A stretch of DNA of 64,000 bases from Pyrus communis (Eukaryota > Streptophyta > Magnoliopsida > Rosales > Rosaceae): assembly GCF_963583255.1 (NCBI RefSeq), contig NC_084817.1:14204121-14268120 (forward strand), written 5' to 3'. How positions within the stretch are numbered: the first letter of the stretch is position 1; the number at the start of each line of letters is the position of its first letter. The position numbers and the translations under genes were made by a program. This document shows, in pieces, positions 43,658 to 56,443 of the stretch. A model generated the notes under the pieces. The model was not told where the DNA came from. It made no database searches and saw nothing but the letters and a program-made list of their open reading frames with translations.

Positions 43658-44464
43658 CTTAGAACATAACTTACCAGGAAATAAACGAAGGCGAGAATTA
43701 AAAAGTAAAACTTTTTGCCTATGGAGAATGTTTTGCTTCGGATCATCTTGTCATGGAAAGCTTTGGTCTTTTCCTTGTAAATGCAAGCATTCTCATATGC
43801 TTCACGCCTAAGCTCCTCAAGTTCATTCAATTGCAACTTTCTATGCATTCCAGCCGCATCTATGTCCATGTTGAATGTCTTGATTGCCCAATGAGCCTTG
43901 TGTTCTAACTCCACGGGGAGATGACATGGTTTGCCATAGACTAGCCGAAAGGGGACATACCTATGGGTGTCTTGTAAGCCGTTCTATAAGCCCATAATGC
44001 ATCCTCCAAACGCACACTCCAATCTTTTCTTGTTGGTCCAACGGTCTTTTCCAAGATTTGCTTGATTTCTCTATTGGACACCTCGGCTTGGCCATTGGTT
44101 TGGGGATGGTAAGGTGTTGAAACCTTATGTGTGACTTGATACTTCTTGAGCAAGGCCTCTATGGTACGATTGCAAAAGTGAGACCCTCCATCACTAATAA
44201 GCACTCGAGGCATCCCAAATCTAGCAAAAATGTTAGTCTTTATAAGATCTGCAACAACTCTAGAATCATTAGTACGGGTGGCCTTGGCTTCCACCCATTT
44301 TGAGACATAATCCACCGCAAGCAAAATATAAGTAAAACCAAACGAAGATGGGAAAGGGCCCATGAAATCAATGCCCCAAACATCAAAAATTTCAACATTA
44401 AAGATGGGTGTTTGCGGCATTTGGTCCCTTGCACCTATATTTCCCATTCGTTGACAACGATCAC
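43658..44464 (-). pseudogene. Integrase core fragment of element J, frameshifted
   Basis: Minus-strand sequence matching the integrase catalytic core of the intact element: [22 protein letters not shown] and [12 protein letters not shown] with the D, D and E present. Two 1-nt deletions relative to the intact copy, near 43950 and 43715, break the frame. The upstream part continues at 56444-56819, across the inserted intact element. Confidence 0.85.
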
Positions 44465-46649
44465 TGATAGGAGCATATTTAGGCGACTTAACTACCTTAT
44501 TCTTGTGCATTTGTGCTATTATTTCTTAGTTAATGTCGTATTACAACTCAATTTCGTGTGTTTGTAGGACCTATGGGTTAAAGTATCAAGAAAGTGCATT
44601 TTGGTGCATTTTGGAGCTATTTTGGACACCATGGGGATAGCTTGCATATGGGCTAACATGGATGGACGAATTTGAACTTCAAGAGGCTAGATATGTGATA
44701 AGAAGAGGAAGGAACTAAGCTAAGGACAAAGTGGATAAGGAAGGAGCTCAAAAGAGGAAACCTTATCCAAAACATTATCTAAACATTATCCAACCTTATC
44801 CAACATTATCCAATTATCCAAAACATTATCCAAACCTTATCTCATCTTATCTTATCCAAACCTTATCATGTCTTAATCCTAATTGCATGGGGACCTAAAT
44901 GGATAATTCTAGAACCTATTTCTAGAAGCATCCTATTCTAGAAGGCCCAAATCTGCCACAAAACCTATTCTTTCTATAAGCCCTAGAAAAGTGGCGCCCC
45001 AATCCATTCTAGAAGGCTTTGGCTTGCCTTGCAAGCCAAGCAACCCTCTCCCCTAAGTTAGCCGCACCTCCCTAGGCCCAATCCCTTTGGGATTCTGATT
45101 TCCAAGGCCTAATCCTTGTGGATTTGGGTATACAATTCGTTTTATAAAACTATGTGGGCCAAAAACCTCTTCCTAGGTGGATTTGACAACCCATGGCCGA
45201 ATTCTAGGGCCCTAATCCACCAAATCTGCTAAGGAAACCCTAATCTAATAAACCCTAGGACTATATAAACATATTTTCAGCCACAAATTCGGACGACCCC
45301 CTTATGCTATTCAGAAACCCTTGTGCCGCACCTCCATTCTCCATTCTAAGCCTCCATAGACCTCCCTACACATCCATACATCTCTGCCGCACCCTTCCCC
45401 ACCATAATCAACCATCCTCCATCCCTCCAAACTAGAAAACACCATCCAAAACCACCAATTCCATCACCCTAACTTTGTGCCGCAGCAAGGAGGAGGAAGA
45501 GGAGCCAATCTGTGCATCGAATCCATCTTGGAATTGCTGAGCATTTAGGTGTATTCTTTCTTATGATTTCCATGTTTAAATTCAATACTTTTTGTTGTGC
45601 AAGCATGAGGAACTAATCCCCCCTTTGGCTAGGGGGGAATTTCGAAACCATGGTTATATTTGCATGATGATTTGATTACTTTCAGTTGTGATTTCATGAA
45701 TGATGAATTCAATTTACTTATCTGTTTTAATTAAAACTTGCTTATGTATATGAATTGAGAGTGCACGCTTGATTTGCATGCATAAACATGATGCTAGGAT
45801 ATGAGGGAACTTCACCTAATCGTTGGGAACTCACATCCATGAGTAGTTAAGATTGTTGGTCGCAATTATGTTAAGTAAATTCTTGGTATAAGTATCATGC
45901 GCTTTCATAGTTACGAATGCCTCGTCAACACCTATGATTTCCATAGAACCTAATGATCTTTGATTGTCTTTCTATCATGCGCTTTCATATAGAAAACTTT
46001 TAAGGAATAATTTGATTGCAATGCGCTAATTCCATTCAATTCAATGACCTAAGGGAAATCTGAGAGTTAATTTAAGCGTACCTAATTAACTTGGGGTGTT
46101 GAGGTTCATAAATTCATCGAATAAGCAACTGGAGATTATTTTGTATGCAAGTATGCCATGTGTGGAGAAAAACCTCCTAGCCATCTCACCATCCACTTAA
46201 TTTCACCAATTTCGTCAGAATCTGCCTATTTTACATATTTGTTTTGTTTGTTTGATTTTCGTCAAAAACCAAATCCCCAAGTGTCTTAGAGTGTCTAATT
46301 AGTTAGAATATGTTTTAGATTGTGTTTTTGAGTGTTTTGATTCAAGTTGTTACCCAAATTCGTCCAAATTAGTGAAAGTGCTCAAAACTGCCCAGAAAGT
46401 GTTTTTAAGGCAGTTTTGAGTGTTTTGGGGCTGTTTTGAGTCTTTGGGTTTGTTTTAGTGTTTTTATTGTTTAGCTTTGCATTCTTTGAGTCTAGTTTAG
46501 TGTTTTAACCTTTGTTTTACGTTTTTGAGTCAGTTTCCAAGTGATTTAGCAATCCCTCCTAATCCCCGGTTTAGAACGATCCCTACTTATTTATATGCTA
46601 CAATTGTCAAAAGAGGGTTAATTTGTGTGTTAAGTTAATTTTCGCATCA
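44465..46649 (+). repeat. 5' LTR of intact Athila-like element
   Basis: 2185 nt, TGATAGGAGC to TCGCATCA. U3 has ATTATCC-type repeats (44760-44880) and lacks the CATGCA arrays of the non-autonomous LTRs. TATATAA lies at 45262-45268, the C/G hairpin near 45619-45638, and one CTCAAAACTGCC/GGCAGTTTTGAG hairpin at 46381-46420. Confidence 0.95.
45262..45268 (+). promoter_or_regulatory. TATA box of autonomous LTR
   Basis: TATATAA in GGACTATATAAACAT. The same box is at 55056-55062 in the 3' LTR and 59953-59959 in the related solo LTR. Confidence 0.7.
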
Positions 46650-46654
46650 AATTT

Positions 46655-46673
46655 TGGCGCCGTTGCCGGGGAT
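46655..46673 (+). other. Primer-binding site, tRNA-Asp type
   Basis: TGGCGCCGTTGCCGGGGAT five bases after the 5' LTR; complementary to the plant tRNA-Asp(GUC) 3' end. Confidence 0.92.
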
Positions 46674-46768
46674 TAGCAAAGTTTGCTAATCTCTTGGATT
46701 GTTATTTTCGTTTTTCTTATTAGATCAGATTCTTATGTTATTTTGTTTCTTGTTTTAGGTACTTGTTT

Positions 46769-49700
46769 ATGACTCGGAGTTCTAATCCGGTTCACGAACA
46801 TATTTTAGACTTTGACGACGATTTTGAGCGTGAGTTGAGACGTAAGAGGAAGAACCCGGAACCTAGTGAATCAAGTGCAAGTTCCGAGTCCATTTCTGAA
46901 TTTGAAGAGGAAGTGGAAGACATGGCAGCGGACAACCGAACAATCAAGGAGCTTTCCGCTTCGGGATTGGCCAATGCCGCACCCTTGTGCATCCAATACC
47001 CAAGGGCGGCTCAAGACAAGACTGCTGAGTTCGAATTGAAGTCAAGCCTGTTACATCACATTCCGAAGTACCATGGGCTGTCCATGGAAGATCCGAACAA
47101 GCACTTGAAGGAGTTTGAAGTCGTTTGCTCAAGCATGACTCCGGTGAACGTGGATGAGAGCATCTTGAAGATGAAGGCCTTTCCCTTTTCTCTCCAAGAG
47201 AAAGCGAAAGATTGGTTGTACGAGTTGGCTCCCGGAACGGTCACATCATGGGAGAGCATGAAACGAGCTTACTTGGAGAAGTTTTTCCCAACTTCTCGAG
47301 TCATCCTCCTACGAAAAAGGATAAGTGGAATCCAACAAGATGAAGGTGAATCCTTTCCTACTTATTATGAACGTTTTAAATCTCTTGTTGCTTCATGTCC
47401 ACAGCATCAAATGAAGGAGGAACTACTTCTACAATACTTTTACGAGGGACTTCTACCTATTGAACGTCAAATGCTAGATGCCTCAGCGGGAGGAGCATTG
47501 GTGGACAAGACCCCCACGGCTGCAAAGTCCTTGATTGCTAATCGAGCATTGAACGCTCAACAATACGAAGGCGTTGGACAGAGGAGTACCCCACGGCAAC
47601 ACCAAGTCAATGAGGTAAGTGCCATAACCGAACTTCAAAATCAAATGGCTAACCTTACTACGTTGCTTTCTCAGGTGGTGGAAGGTCCAAAAGTCAAAAC
47701 CGTAGCTTCTTGTGGCGTATGCTCCATGCAAGAACACCCTACAGACAAGTGCCCACAATTAATCGAGAATGGAGGGTGGGAGACACTCAATGCCGTGGGA
47801 TATGGCAACCAATACCAATCACGTGGTGATCCGTTCTCTAATACTTACAATCCCGGTTGGCGTGATCATCCGAATTTCAAATGGCGAGACCCCCAACAAG
47901 GTCAACAACAAAGCGGATTTAGGCAACAACCCCCGGGTTTCTATCAAAAGCCGTTGGCACCACCACAAGCCCAAGCACAACCTGCCCAAAGCAATGTAGG
48001 TAATTCAAGTGAAAATGATAAGATTTTTCAATTACTTACTACTTTGACGCAGGAAGTCCAAACTCAAAACAAAGAGAGGCAAATCCAAGACAAGAGGGTG
48101 GACAACTTGGAGAAGCAAGTGGGACAGATTGCCGAATTCATGGGGCAATTTCGTGAGCAAGGAAGGTTGCCTAGCTCAACAGTGGTCAACCCGAAAGGAG
48201 GATTCGAATCTGCGAAAGCAATCATGTTGCGAAGTGGAAAACAAGTTGGAACGGCTTCACAACCTTCTAATTCAGCCCCAATGGAGGATGAAAAGTTGCA
48301 ATTTGAAGAGGGGGAGCATGAGCAAGCCACGGCAAGGGTGGGAGACACCATGCCGCAGCCACCCAAAGTACACCACTCGGCTTCTAAGGGTAAGGATGTT
48401 CCAAATTCGGTTATTTCTAATGCTATTCCTCCAAATGTACCTTTTCCTCGTAGATTCATGCAAACAAAGAAGGAGGAGGCTGAGAAGGACATTTTAGAGA
48501 CGTTTAGAAAAGTACAAGTCAATATACCACTTTTGGATGCAATTAAACAAGTTCCGAGGTATGCTAAGTTTTTAAAAGAACTTTGTACTACTAGGAAGAG
48601 AATTTCAAACAAAGAGGTTGTAAAGGTAAGTGAGAATGTCTCAGCCATCTTGCAACGTAAATTGCCCCCTAAATGCAAAGATCCGGGTAGTTTTACGATT
48701 CCTTGTGTTATTGGCAATAATCGGTTTGAACATGCTATGCTAGACTTAGGTGCATCTATTAATGTTATGCCTTACTCCATTTATGCATCTATGAACCTAG
48801 GTGAGTTAAAAAATGATGGTGTGATTATTCAATTGGCCGATAGATCTAATGCCTATCCAAAGGGTGTTTTGGAAGATGTTTTAGTGCAGGTTAATCATCT
48901 AATCTTTCCGGCGGATTTCTACGTGTTGGAAATGGAAGAATCAAACCATGCCCCGTCATTGCCAATTCTTCTTGGCCGCCCATTTATGAAAACAGCCCGC
49001 ACGAAGATTGATGTGTTTAATGGGACTTTGACAATGGAATTTGATGGGGAAGTTATTAATTTCAATCTTTCTGAATCTATTAAGTACCCTCTTGATGATC
49101 ATTCATGTTTTGCTATTGATGTACTTGATTCGTTGGCGCAGGACCATTTTGAACAATTGAACGAAGATGCACTTGAATTGGTCATTACAAGAGGAATGGA
49201 ACTGAAAGACAAGGAAGTAGGGCAATTGCATACCCACGGCATGCATGGTGAGCACCATGCCGTGCCCCCTAGTGTTGACATGGTTGAGATAGTGGCTGCC
49301 CTTGAGTCATTGCCACTACAATCTGGTAAGTCTTCGGACCTAATTTCAATTCCAATTTCGACTAATAAGCCCATTCCTTCAGTTGTGCAGCCACCTTCCC
49401 TTGAACTTAAACCATTGCCAAGCCATTTGAAGTATGTTTTCTTGGGAGACCAAGAGACCTTGCCTGTCATCATATCCTCCTCACTCACGGCACAAGAAGA
49501 AGGTAAGTTAGTGAGGGTGTTAAAGGAGTACAAAACTGCGATTGGTTGGACGTTGGCCGACATCAAGGGAATAAGCCCAACCACGTGCATGCATCGTATA
49601 CTTTTGGAGGAGGGGACCAAAGCATCTCGAGAGGCTCAACGCCGACTCAACCCTCCAATGATGGAAGTTGTGAAGAAGGAGATAATCAAGCTCTTGGATT

Positions 49701-52306
49701 GTGGAGTGATCTATCCAATTTCAGACAGTCGGTGGGTGTCTCCGGTGCAATGTGTCCCAAAGAAATCCGGAGTAACTGTGGTGACAAATGCCGAAAATGA
49801 GCTTGTTCCTACGCGAATCCAAACAGGTTGGAGGGTTTGTATTGACTATAGGAAGCTCAATGCCACGACAAGGAAAGATCATTTTCCCTTGCCATTCATT
49901 GATCAAATGCTTGAAAGGTTAGCGGGTTATGCGTTTTATTGTTTTCTTGATGGGTATTCAGGTTATAATCAAATTGTGATAGCCCCAGAAGATCAAGAAA
50001 AAACCACTTTCACATGCCCTTTTGGTACATTTGCTTATCGTCGTATGCCATTTGGTTTATGTAATGCACCTGCCACATTTCAAAGATGCATGATGAGCAT
50101 ATTTTCAGATTACGTTGAGAAAATTATTGAAGTTTTTATGGATGATTTCAGCGTTTTTGGTGATTCATTTGATGGTTGTTTGAATAATCTTAGTTTGATT
50201 TTAAAACGATGCATTGAAACTAACCTTGTGTTAAATTGGGAGAAATGTCATTTCATGGTTAAACAAGGCATAGTTTTAGGTCATATTATTTCTGAAAAAG
50301 GTATTGAGGTAGATAAATCAAAAATAGATCTTGTGCGTCACTTACCCTCTCCTACTTCGGTTAGAGAGGTTCGTTCGTTCCTTGGACATGCAGGTTTTTA
50401 TAGGAGGTTCATCAAGGATTTCTCGAAGATCTCCCAACCTTTATGCCGCCTCCTACAAAAAGATGCACCTTTCGACTTCACCAAGGAATGCACGGCAGCT
50501 TTCCAACTCCTCAAGGACATGCTAACCACGGCACCCATCATTGTGCCACCAGATTGGAGTCTTCCGTTCGAGCTAATGTGTGATGCATCCGACTATGCGT
50601 TAGGGGCTGTTTTAGGCCAAAGGAAGGACAAGAAGCCGCATGTCATCTACTACGCATCTCGGACGTTGAATGACGCTCAATTGAACTATTCAACCACTGA
50701 AAAAGAACTTCTTGCCATTGTCTTTGCTTTAGATAAATTTCGATCATATTTACTTGGTACTAAGGTTATTATTTTCACTGATCATGCAGCTTTAAAGTAC
50801 TTGTTCACGAAGAAGGAAGCCAAACCACGGTTAATTCGATGGATGCTACTTCTTCAAGAGTTTGACATCGAAATCAAGGACAAAAAGGGAAGTGAAAATG
50901 TGGTGGCTGACCACCTAAGCCGCATGATACATGAGGAGGAGCCGTACCCTATTGTAGAAACATTCCCTGACGAGCAATTGTTATCCATTAAGGTAAGTGA
51001 GCCTTGGTATGCGGATTTGGTAAATTATTTGGTGACTAAACAAGTTCCTACCACTTTAACTAGAAACCAACGTGATAAATTGAAAAAAGACGCTAGGTTT
51101 TATGTTTGGGATGATCCATACTTGTGGAAATATTGCTCGGATCAGATTATACGTAAGTGTGTGCATGACATGGAATTCACTTCTATTTTAACATTTTGTC
51201 ACACTTATGCATGTGGGGGACACTTTGGGACACAACGCACAGCCCTTAAGGTTTTAGAATGTGGATTCTATTGGCCAACTTTATTTAAGGATGCTAGAAA
51301 CTTTTGTATGTCTTGTGATCGTTGCCAAAGAATGGGCAACATTAGTGCAAAGGATCAAATGCCGCAAAATGTTATTCTCCCGGTTGAAATTTTTGATGTT
51401 TGGGGTATTGATTTTATGGGTCCTTTTCCTTCCTCACATGGTTTCTTGTATATCTTACTTGCTGTGGATTATGTATCGAAATGGGTGGAAGCAAAAGCCA
51501 CCCGAACTAATGATTCTCGAGTGGTTGCAGATTTCATTAGAACTAACCTATTTGCAAGGTTTGGAATGCCACGAGTGATCATAAGTGATGGAGGATCTCA
51601 CTTTTGCAATCGAACCATTGAGGCTTTGCTCAAGAAGTACAACGTCACTCATAAGGTTTCAACACCTTATCATCCTCAGACCAATGGGCAAGCCGAGGTT
51701 TCAAATAGGGAGATTAAGCAGATTCTAGAAAAAACCGTGGGCCCTACAAGGAAGGATTGGAGTGTACGGTTGGAGGATGCGTTGTGGGCATATCGCACGG
51801 CTTACAAGACCCCCCTGGGCATGTCCCCATTTCGGCTCATTTATGGCAAACCATGCCATCTTCCCGTGGAATTGGAGCACAAGGCGCATTGGGCCATCAA
51901 GACATTCAACATGGACATTGATGCGGCTGGACTTCACAGGAAGCTCCAATTGAATGAATTAGAAGAGATTAGGAACGAGGCGTATGACAACGCTCGAATT
52001 TACAAGGAAAAGACAAAGGCTTTTCATGATAAGATGATTCGAGGCAAATCATTCTCTATTGGGCAGAAAGTGCTACTCTTTAATTCCCGCCTTCGCTTGT
52101 TTCCTGGTAAGTTGCGTTCTAAGTGGGTTGGCCCGTTTGTTATTACTAATGTTTTTCCTTATGGTGCAGTCCAAGTTCAAAGCTTGAAAACAGGACAAGA
52201 GTTCACGGTGAATGGCCATCGATTAAAGCCCTACTACGAGAACTTCGAGGAGCATGTGGTGGATGATGTACCCCTCCATGCCGTGGGTACTACTAGTGAA
52301 GCTTAG
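46769..52306 (+). CDS. gag-pol: Gag-Pol polyprotein, Athila lineage (Ty3/gypsy), intact
   Basis: A single 1845-residue frame with Gag, protease, reverse transcriptase, RNase H and integrase in that order. I start at the ATG at 46769 because the frame just upstream is opened only by TTG. Gag core is about residues 95-230. A CCHC knuckle ([14 protein letters not shown]) spans 315-328. The protease motif is DLGASIN with D659, Leu replacing the usual Ser/Thr. RT is about 960-1180 with FMDD at 1123-1126. RNase H follows with D1272 in CDASDYALG. The integrase zinc-binding region starts near H1478, and its catalytic triad is D1548, D1607, E1643 (35 residues between the last two). The C-terminal domain ends near 1845. 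No stop or frameshift was seen, so it is potentially active. There is no env-like ORF downstream. Confidence 0.95.
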   Translation: MTRSSNPVHEHILDFDDDFERELRRKRKNPEPSESSASSESISEFEEEVEDMAADNRTIKELSASGLANAAPLCIQYPRAAQDKTAEFELKSSLLHHIPKYHGLSMEDPNKHLKEFEVVCSSMTPVNVDESILKMKAFPFSLQEKAKDWLYELAPGTVTSWESMKRAYLEKFFPTSRVILLRKRISGIQQDEGESFPTYYERFKSLVASCPQHQMKEELLLQYFYEGLLPIERQMLDASAGGALVDKTPTAAKSLIANRALNAQQYEGVGQRSTPRQHQVNEVSAITELQNQMANLTTLLSQVVEGPKVKTVASCGVCSMQEHPTDKCPQLIENGGWETLNAVGYGNQYQSRGDPFSNTYNPGWRDHPNFKWRDPQQGQQQSGFRQQPPGFYQKPLAPPQAQAQPAQSNVGNSSENDKIFQLLTTLTQEVQTQNKERQIQDKRVDNLEKQVGQIAEFMGQFREQGRLPSSTVVNPKGGFESAKAIMLRSGKQVGTASQPSNSAPMEDEKLQFEEGEHEQATARVGDTMPQPPKVHHSASKGKDVPNSVISNAIPPNVPFPRRFMQTKKEEAEKDILETFRKVQVNIPLLDAIKQVPRYAKFLKELCTTRKRISNKEVVKVSENVSAILQRKLPPKCKDPGSFTIPCVIGNNRFEHAMLDLGASINVMPYSIYASMNLGELKNDGVIIQLADRSNAYPKGVLEDVLVQVNHLIFPADFYVLEMEESNHAPSLPILLGRPFMKTARTKIDVFNGTLTMEFDGEVINFNLSESIKYPLDDHSCFAIDVLDSLAQDHFEQLNEDALELVITRGMELKDKEVGQLHTHGMHGEHHAVPPSVDMVEIVAALESLPLQSGKSSDLISIPISTNKPIPSVVQPPSLELKPLPSHLKYVFLGDQETLPVIISSSLTAQEEGKLVRVLKEYKTAIGWTLADIKGISPTTCMHRILLEEGTKASREAQRRLNPPMMEVVKKEIIKLLDCGVIYPISDSRWVSPVQCVPKKSGVTVVTNAENELVPTRIQTGWRVCIDYRKLNATTRKDHFPLPFIDQMLERLAGYAFYCFLDGYSGYNQIVIAPEDQEKTTFTCPFGTFAYRRMPFGLCNAPATFQRCMMSIFSDYVEKIIEVFMDDFSVFGDSFDGCLNNLSLILKRCIETNLVLNWEKCHFMVKQGIVLGHIISEKGIEVDKSKIDLVRHLPSPTSVREVRSFLGHAGFYRRFIKDFSKISQPLCRLLQKDAPFDFTKECTAAFQLLKDMLTTAPIIVPPDWSLPFELMCDASDYALGAVLGQRKDKKPHVIYYASRTLNDAQLNYSTTEKELLAIVFALDKFRSYLLGTKVIIFTDHAALKYLFTKKEAKPRLIRWMLLLQEFDIEIKDKKGSENVVADHLSRMIHEEEPYPIVETFPDEQLLSIKVSEPWYADLVNYLVTKQVPTTLTRNQRDKLKKDARFYVWDDPYLWKYCSDQIIRKCVHDMEFTSILTFCHTYACGGHFGTQRTALKVLECGFYWPTLFKDARNFCMSCDRCQRMGNISAKDQMPQNVILPVEIFDVWGIDFMGPFPSSHGFLYILLAVDYVSKWVEAKATRTNDSRVVADFIRTNLFARFGMPRVIISDGGSHFCNRTIEALLKKYNVTHKVSTPYHPQTNGQAEVSNREIKQILEKTVGPTRKDWSVRLEDALWAYRTAYKTPLGMSPFRLIYGKPCHLPVELEHKAHWAIKTFNMDIDAAGLHRKLQLNELEEIRNEAYDNARIYKEKTKAFHDKMIRGKSFSIGQKVLLFNSRLRLFPGKLRSKWVGPFVITNVFPYGAVQVQSLKTGQEFTVNGHRLKPYYENFEEHVVDDVPLHAVGTTSEA

Positions 52307-53419
52307 CATGGCGTATTCGTCCGGCTGGAAGACGTTAAAGCAAGCGCTTCTTGGGAGGCAACCCATGTATTCGACAAGGAGAAGATGGAGCTTCCATTCC
52401 AAACCCAGATTTGCGTTTCTAAACCCTTCTCCTTGCTGTTTATTTTCTCATGCTTAGTTGCTTATTATTTGTTTGCTTTTATGTGAGTCTTTGTGTGAAA
52501 CATTGAGGACAATGTTTGATTTAAGTGTGGGGGGGTAAACAAGTGTTTTTTATGCAAAATTCGTGGGATTCTATCACCTATCACTTCTAATGTTGTTTCT
52601 CACTGTTTTTAGGTGTTTTTAATGCATTTTGAGCTATTTTGGTGTGTGTTGAAGTAAAAATCCGAAAATTTGAAAAAAATTGAAAAAAGTGTTTTGAAAA
52701 AGCCAAAAAGAGTTGTTTTTGTGTGTTTGTTTGTGTCTTAGGGTACCTTCCAACACAATGATGAGGATTTGGTTTTTAATGCATGACTGTTAAAGAGAGT
52801 TACAAACAATGATGGAAGTTTGATTTGCTCTTTGGTTTATGCTTGGTTGTAGTTATAGTTTACGAATTCACATGTAATCACAAAGGATAAAATCAGTTTT
52901 TGTAACATGCTTGAAGGAAGGAACTCAAACAAACGCTACATCCCTGAGAGACTTGAGCCTAAACGTTTATTTGGAGAGTTATTAATCTGTGCATTCTTGT
53001 TTTCTAAAAGTCGTTGCATGATCTCATTATTCTTTGCTTGGTTGCTACTTAGAATGCGTTTCATCACTATAGTTCCAAATACTAGAACTCATACCCGTTT
53101 CATTCGAAGCATGAAATTGATTAGCATAACAAATAACAAGATGAAGTTGTGTAGTAGTCACCACCATAGCCAAACAGCCGAATCCACCCTTGTCACTTGT
53201 ATTGTAGGTTTAAACCCCTTTGAGCCTTATTTAGCCTATTTTCTTGTTAACCACATCATCCTTACCTAGCCTAGAATAGGACTTCCCATACCTTTGTTCT
53301 TAAAGTATAGTGGAGCATAATGTAGAAGGAAGTCCTTTTGAGTGACATTTGTGCAGAAAACGAGTGTGGGGGAAGGGATTTTGTGAGTGTGTGTGTGCCA
53401 AAGTCTTAAAAGGGGCACG

Positions 53420-53454
<35 letters not shown>

Positions 53455-54243
53455 TGAAAAAGAAGAAAAAAAAGAAGAAGAAAAGAAAGAAAAAGAGTGA
53501 AAATAAGTGAGAATGAACTCACAAGTGTTGATTGTTGAAGAAAGGGTCCAAAAAGTTTGAATATGGCCCTAAGTTTTGTGTGATTCCCCCTTGGGTGATC
53601 AAAGTTGACTTCCGCGTTATAAAGGGAATTCTAAGTGCCTAATCCAATACTTTGCTCATTATGGCTTTAAGAATGTTTGTTATCCTTTACCTTTCGTTGT
53701 TAGCCAATACCCTAGCCTCGTTACAACCCTTTGACTTCTATCTTGATTGTTATGTGTTTCAATATGTGGAGTTTAAAGTGGGTTTGGAGCATATGGTATC
53801 CCTGGTTCTCGTATCTAGGTAGTAGCATTCCATTCATGAGATCATATACATACATGTTAATAATTCTAGAAAGTGCTTTTCTTGTTCTAACATATGTGAG
53901 TGTTCGTCTACATGTTTACATCAATCTTCTCACATATACCTAGTGTAGGGAGTGTAGTCAGAAAATCTGAGTGAAAACAGAGAGTATATCCGGTGAGGAA
54001 TTGAGGAAATTCTCTAAGGCATGTTACTACATTCAAAATGTTGTTTTAATTGATTAAATGCGAGCTAGTGAATTGTGACTATGATTAAGTATGCTCGAGG
54101 GTAAGGATTGCTTAAATCTATGTTTGTGGTGATCTTTGACATGTCATGTTTCATTGGAAATCCCTGAGACGAACGTTGGAAGGTTTAGATTTTATGTTTT
54201 GTTTCTTTTGTTTATTTGTTTTGCTCGAGGACTAGCAAAAGAT
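52307..54243 (+). other. 3' non-coding region of intact element
   Basis: Holds the post-pol motif (52318-52368, hairpin TGGGAGGCAACCCA), PPT-like motifs at 52523-52535 and 53362-53377, and a poly(A) run with A/G-rich flank (about 53420-53500). The antisense gene of the relatives is absent: their cassette sits between the post-pol motif and the AAGGAGAAGATGGA block (52376). No credible ORF. Confidence 0.75.
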
Positions 54244-54258
54244 AAGTGTGGGGGAATT
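54244..54258 (+). other. Polypurine tract of intact element
   Basis: AAGTGTGGGGGAATT directly before the 3' LTR. Confidence 0.88.
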
Positions 54259-56443
54259 TGATAGGAGCATATTTAGGCGACTTAACTACCTTATTCTTGT
54301 GCATTTGTGCTATTATTTCTTAGTTAATGTCGTATTACAACTCAATTTCGTGTGTTTGTAGGACCTATGGGTTAAAGTATCAAGAAAGTGCATTTTGGTG
54401 CATTTTGGAGCTATTTTGGACACCATGGGGATAGCTTGCATATGGGCTAACATGGATGGACGAATTTGAACTTCAAGAGGCTAGATATGTGATAAGAAGA
54501 GGAAGGAACTAAGCTAAGGACAAAGTGGATAAGGAAGGAGCTCAAAAGAGGAAACCTTATCCAAAACATTATCTAAACATTATCCAACCTTATCCAACAT
54601 TATCCAATTATCCAAAACATTATCCAAACCTTATCTCATCTTATCTTATCCAAACCTTATCATGTCTTAATCCTAATTGCATGGGGACCTAAATGGATAA
54701 TTCTAGAACCTATTTCTAGAAGCATCCTATTCTAGAAGGCCCAAATCTGCCACAAAACCTATTCTTTCTATAAGCCCTAGAAAAGTGGCGCCCCAATCCA
54801 TTCTAGAAGGCTTTGGCTTGCCTTGCAAGCCAAGCAACCCTCTCCCCTAAGTTAGCCGCACCTCCCTAGGCCCAATCCCTTTGGGATTCTGATTTCCAAG
54901 GCCTAATCCTTGTGGATTTGGGTATACAATTCGTTTTATAAAACTATGTGGGCCAAAAACCTCTTCCTAGGTGGATTTGACAACCCATGGCCGAATTCTA
55001 GGGCCCTAATCCACCAAATCTGCTAAGGAAACCCTAATCTAATAAACCCTAGGACTATATAAACATATTTTCAGCCACAAATTCGGACGACCCCCTTATG
55101 CTATTCAGAAACCCTTGTGCCGCACCTCCATTCTCCATTCTAAGCCTCCATAGACCTCCCTACACATCCATACATCTCTGCCGCACCCTTCCCCACCATA
55201 ATCAACCATCCTCCATCCCTCCAAACTAGAAAACACCATCCAAAACCACCAATTCCATCACCCTAACTTTGTGCCGCAGCAAGGAGGAGGAAGAGGAGCC
55301 AATCTGTGCATCGAATCCATCTTGGAATTGCTGAGCATTTAGGTGTATTCTTTCTTATGATTTCCATGTTTAAATTCAATACTTTTTGTTGTGCAAGCAT
55401 GAGGAACTAATCCCCCCTTTGGCTAGGGGGGAATTTCGAAACCATGGTTATATTTGCATGATGATTTGATTACTTTCAGTTGTGATTTCATGAATGATGA
55501 ATTCAATTTACTTATCTGTTTTAATTAAAACTTGCTTATGTATATGAATTGAGAGTGCACGCTTGATTTGCATGCATAAACATGATGCTAGGATATGAGG
55601 GAACTTCACCTAATCGTTGGGAACTCACATCCATGAGTAGTTAAGATTGTTGGTCGCAATTATGTTAAGTAAATTCTTGGTATAAGTATCATGCGCTTTC
55701 ATAGTTACGAATGCCTCGTCAACACCTATGATTTCCATAGAACCTAATGATCTTTGATTGTCTTTCTATCATGCGCTTTCATATAGAAAACTTTTAAGGA
55801 ATAATTTGATTGCAATGCGCTAATTCCATTCAATTCAATGACCTAAGGGAAATCTGAGAGTTAATTTAAGCGTACCTAATTAACTTGGGGTGTTGAGGTT
55901 CATAAATTCATCGAATAAGCAACTGGAGATTATTTTGTATGCAAGTATGCCATGTGTGGAGAAAAACCTCCTAGCCATCTCACCATCCACTTAATTTCAC
56001 CAATTTCGTCAGAATCTGCCTATTTTACATATTTGTTTTGTTTGTTTGATTTTCGTCAAAAACCAAATCCCCAAGTGTCTTAGAGTGTCTAATTAGTTAG
56101 AATATGTTTTAGATTGTGTTTTTGAGTGTTTTGATTCAAGTTGTTACCCAAATTCGTCCAAATTAGTGAAAGTGCTCAAAACTGCCCAGAAAGTGTTTTT
56201 AAGGCAGTTTTGAGTGTTTTGGGGCTGTTTTGAGTCTTTGGGTTTGTTTTAGTGTTTTTATTGTTTAGCTTTGCATTCTTTGAGTCTAGTTTAGTGTTTT
56301 AACCTTTGTTTTACGTTTTTGAGTCAGTTTCCAAGTGATTTAGCAATCCCTCCTAATCCCCGGTTTAGAACGATCCCTACTTATTTATATGCTACAATTG
56401 TCAAAAGAGGGTTAATTTGTGTGTTAAGTTAATTTTCGCATCA
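54259..56443 (+). repeat. 3' LTR of intact Athila-like element
   Basis: 2185 nt, the same length as the 5' LTR at offset 9794 and apparently identical. It ends TCGCATCA, followed by the TSD ATCAC. Confidence 0.95.

Larger units (their letters stand above)
44465..56443 (+). mobile_element. Intact autonomous Athila-lineage Ty3/gypsy element, TSD ATCAC
   Basis: An 11,979-nt element with two 2185-nt LTRs, PBS, one open gag-pol frame, a 1.9-kb 3' region and PPT, flanked by ATCAC at 44460-44464 and 56444-56448. The LTRs have the same length and no difference was seen in any stretch compared, so insertion was very recent. It sits in the integrase of older element J, between the codons for CD and RCQRMG. 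It could supply proteins in trans to the related non-autonomous elements (inference). Confidence 0.95.

Noticed and set aside
46763..46768. TTG start of the polyprotein at 46763
   Set aside because: A plant reading frame would start at the ATG at 46769, whose first residues (MTRSSNPV) match the gag stub of element A.
52907..53269. A 120-residue ORF downstream of pol as a possible env-like gene
   Set aside because: No signal peptide, no clear transmembrane pattern and no conserved frame in the matching regions of H and A.
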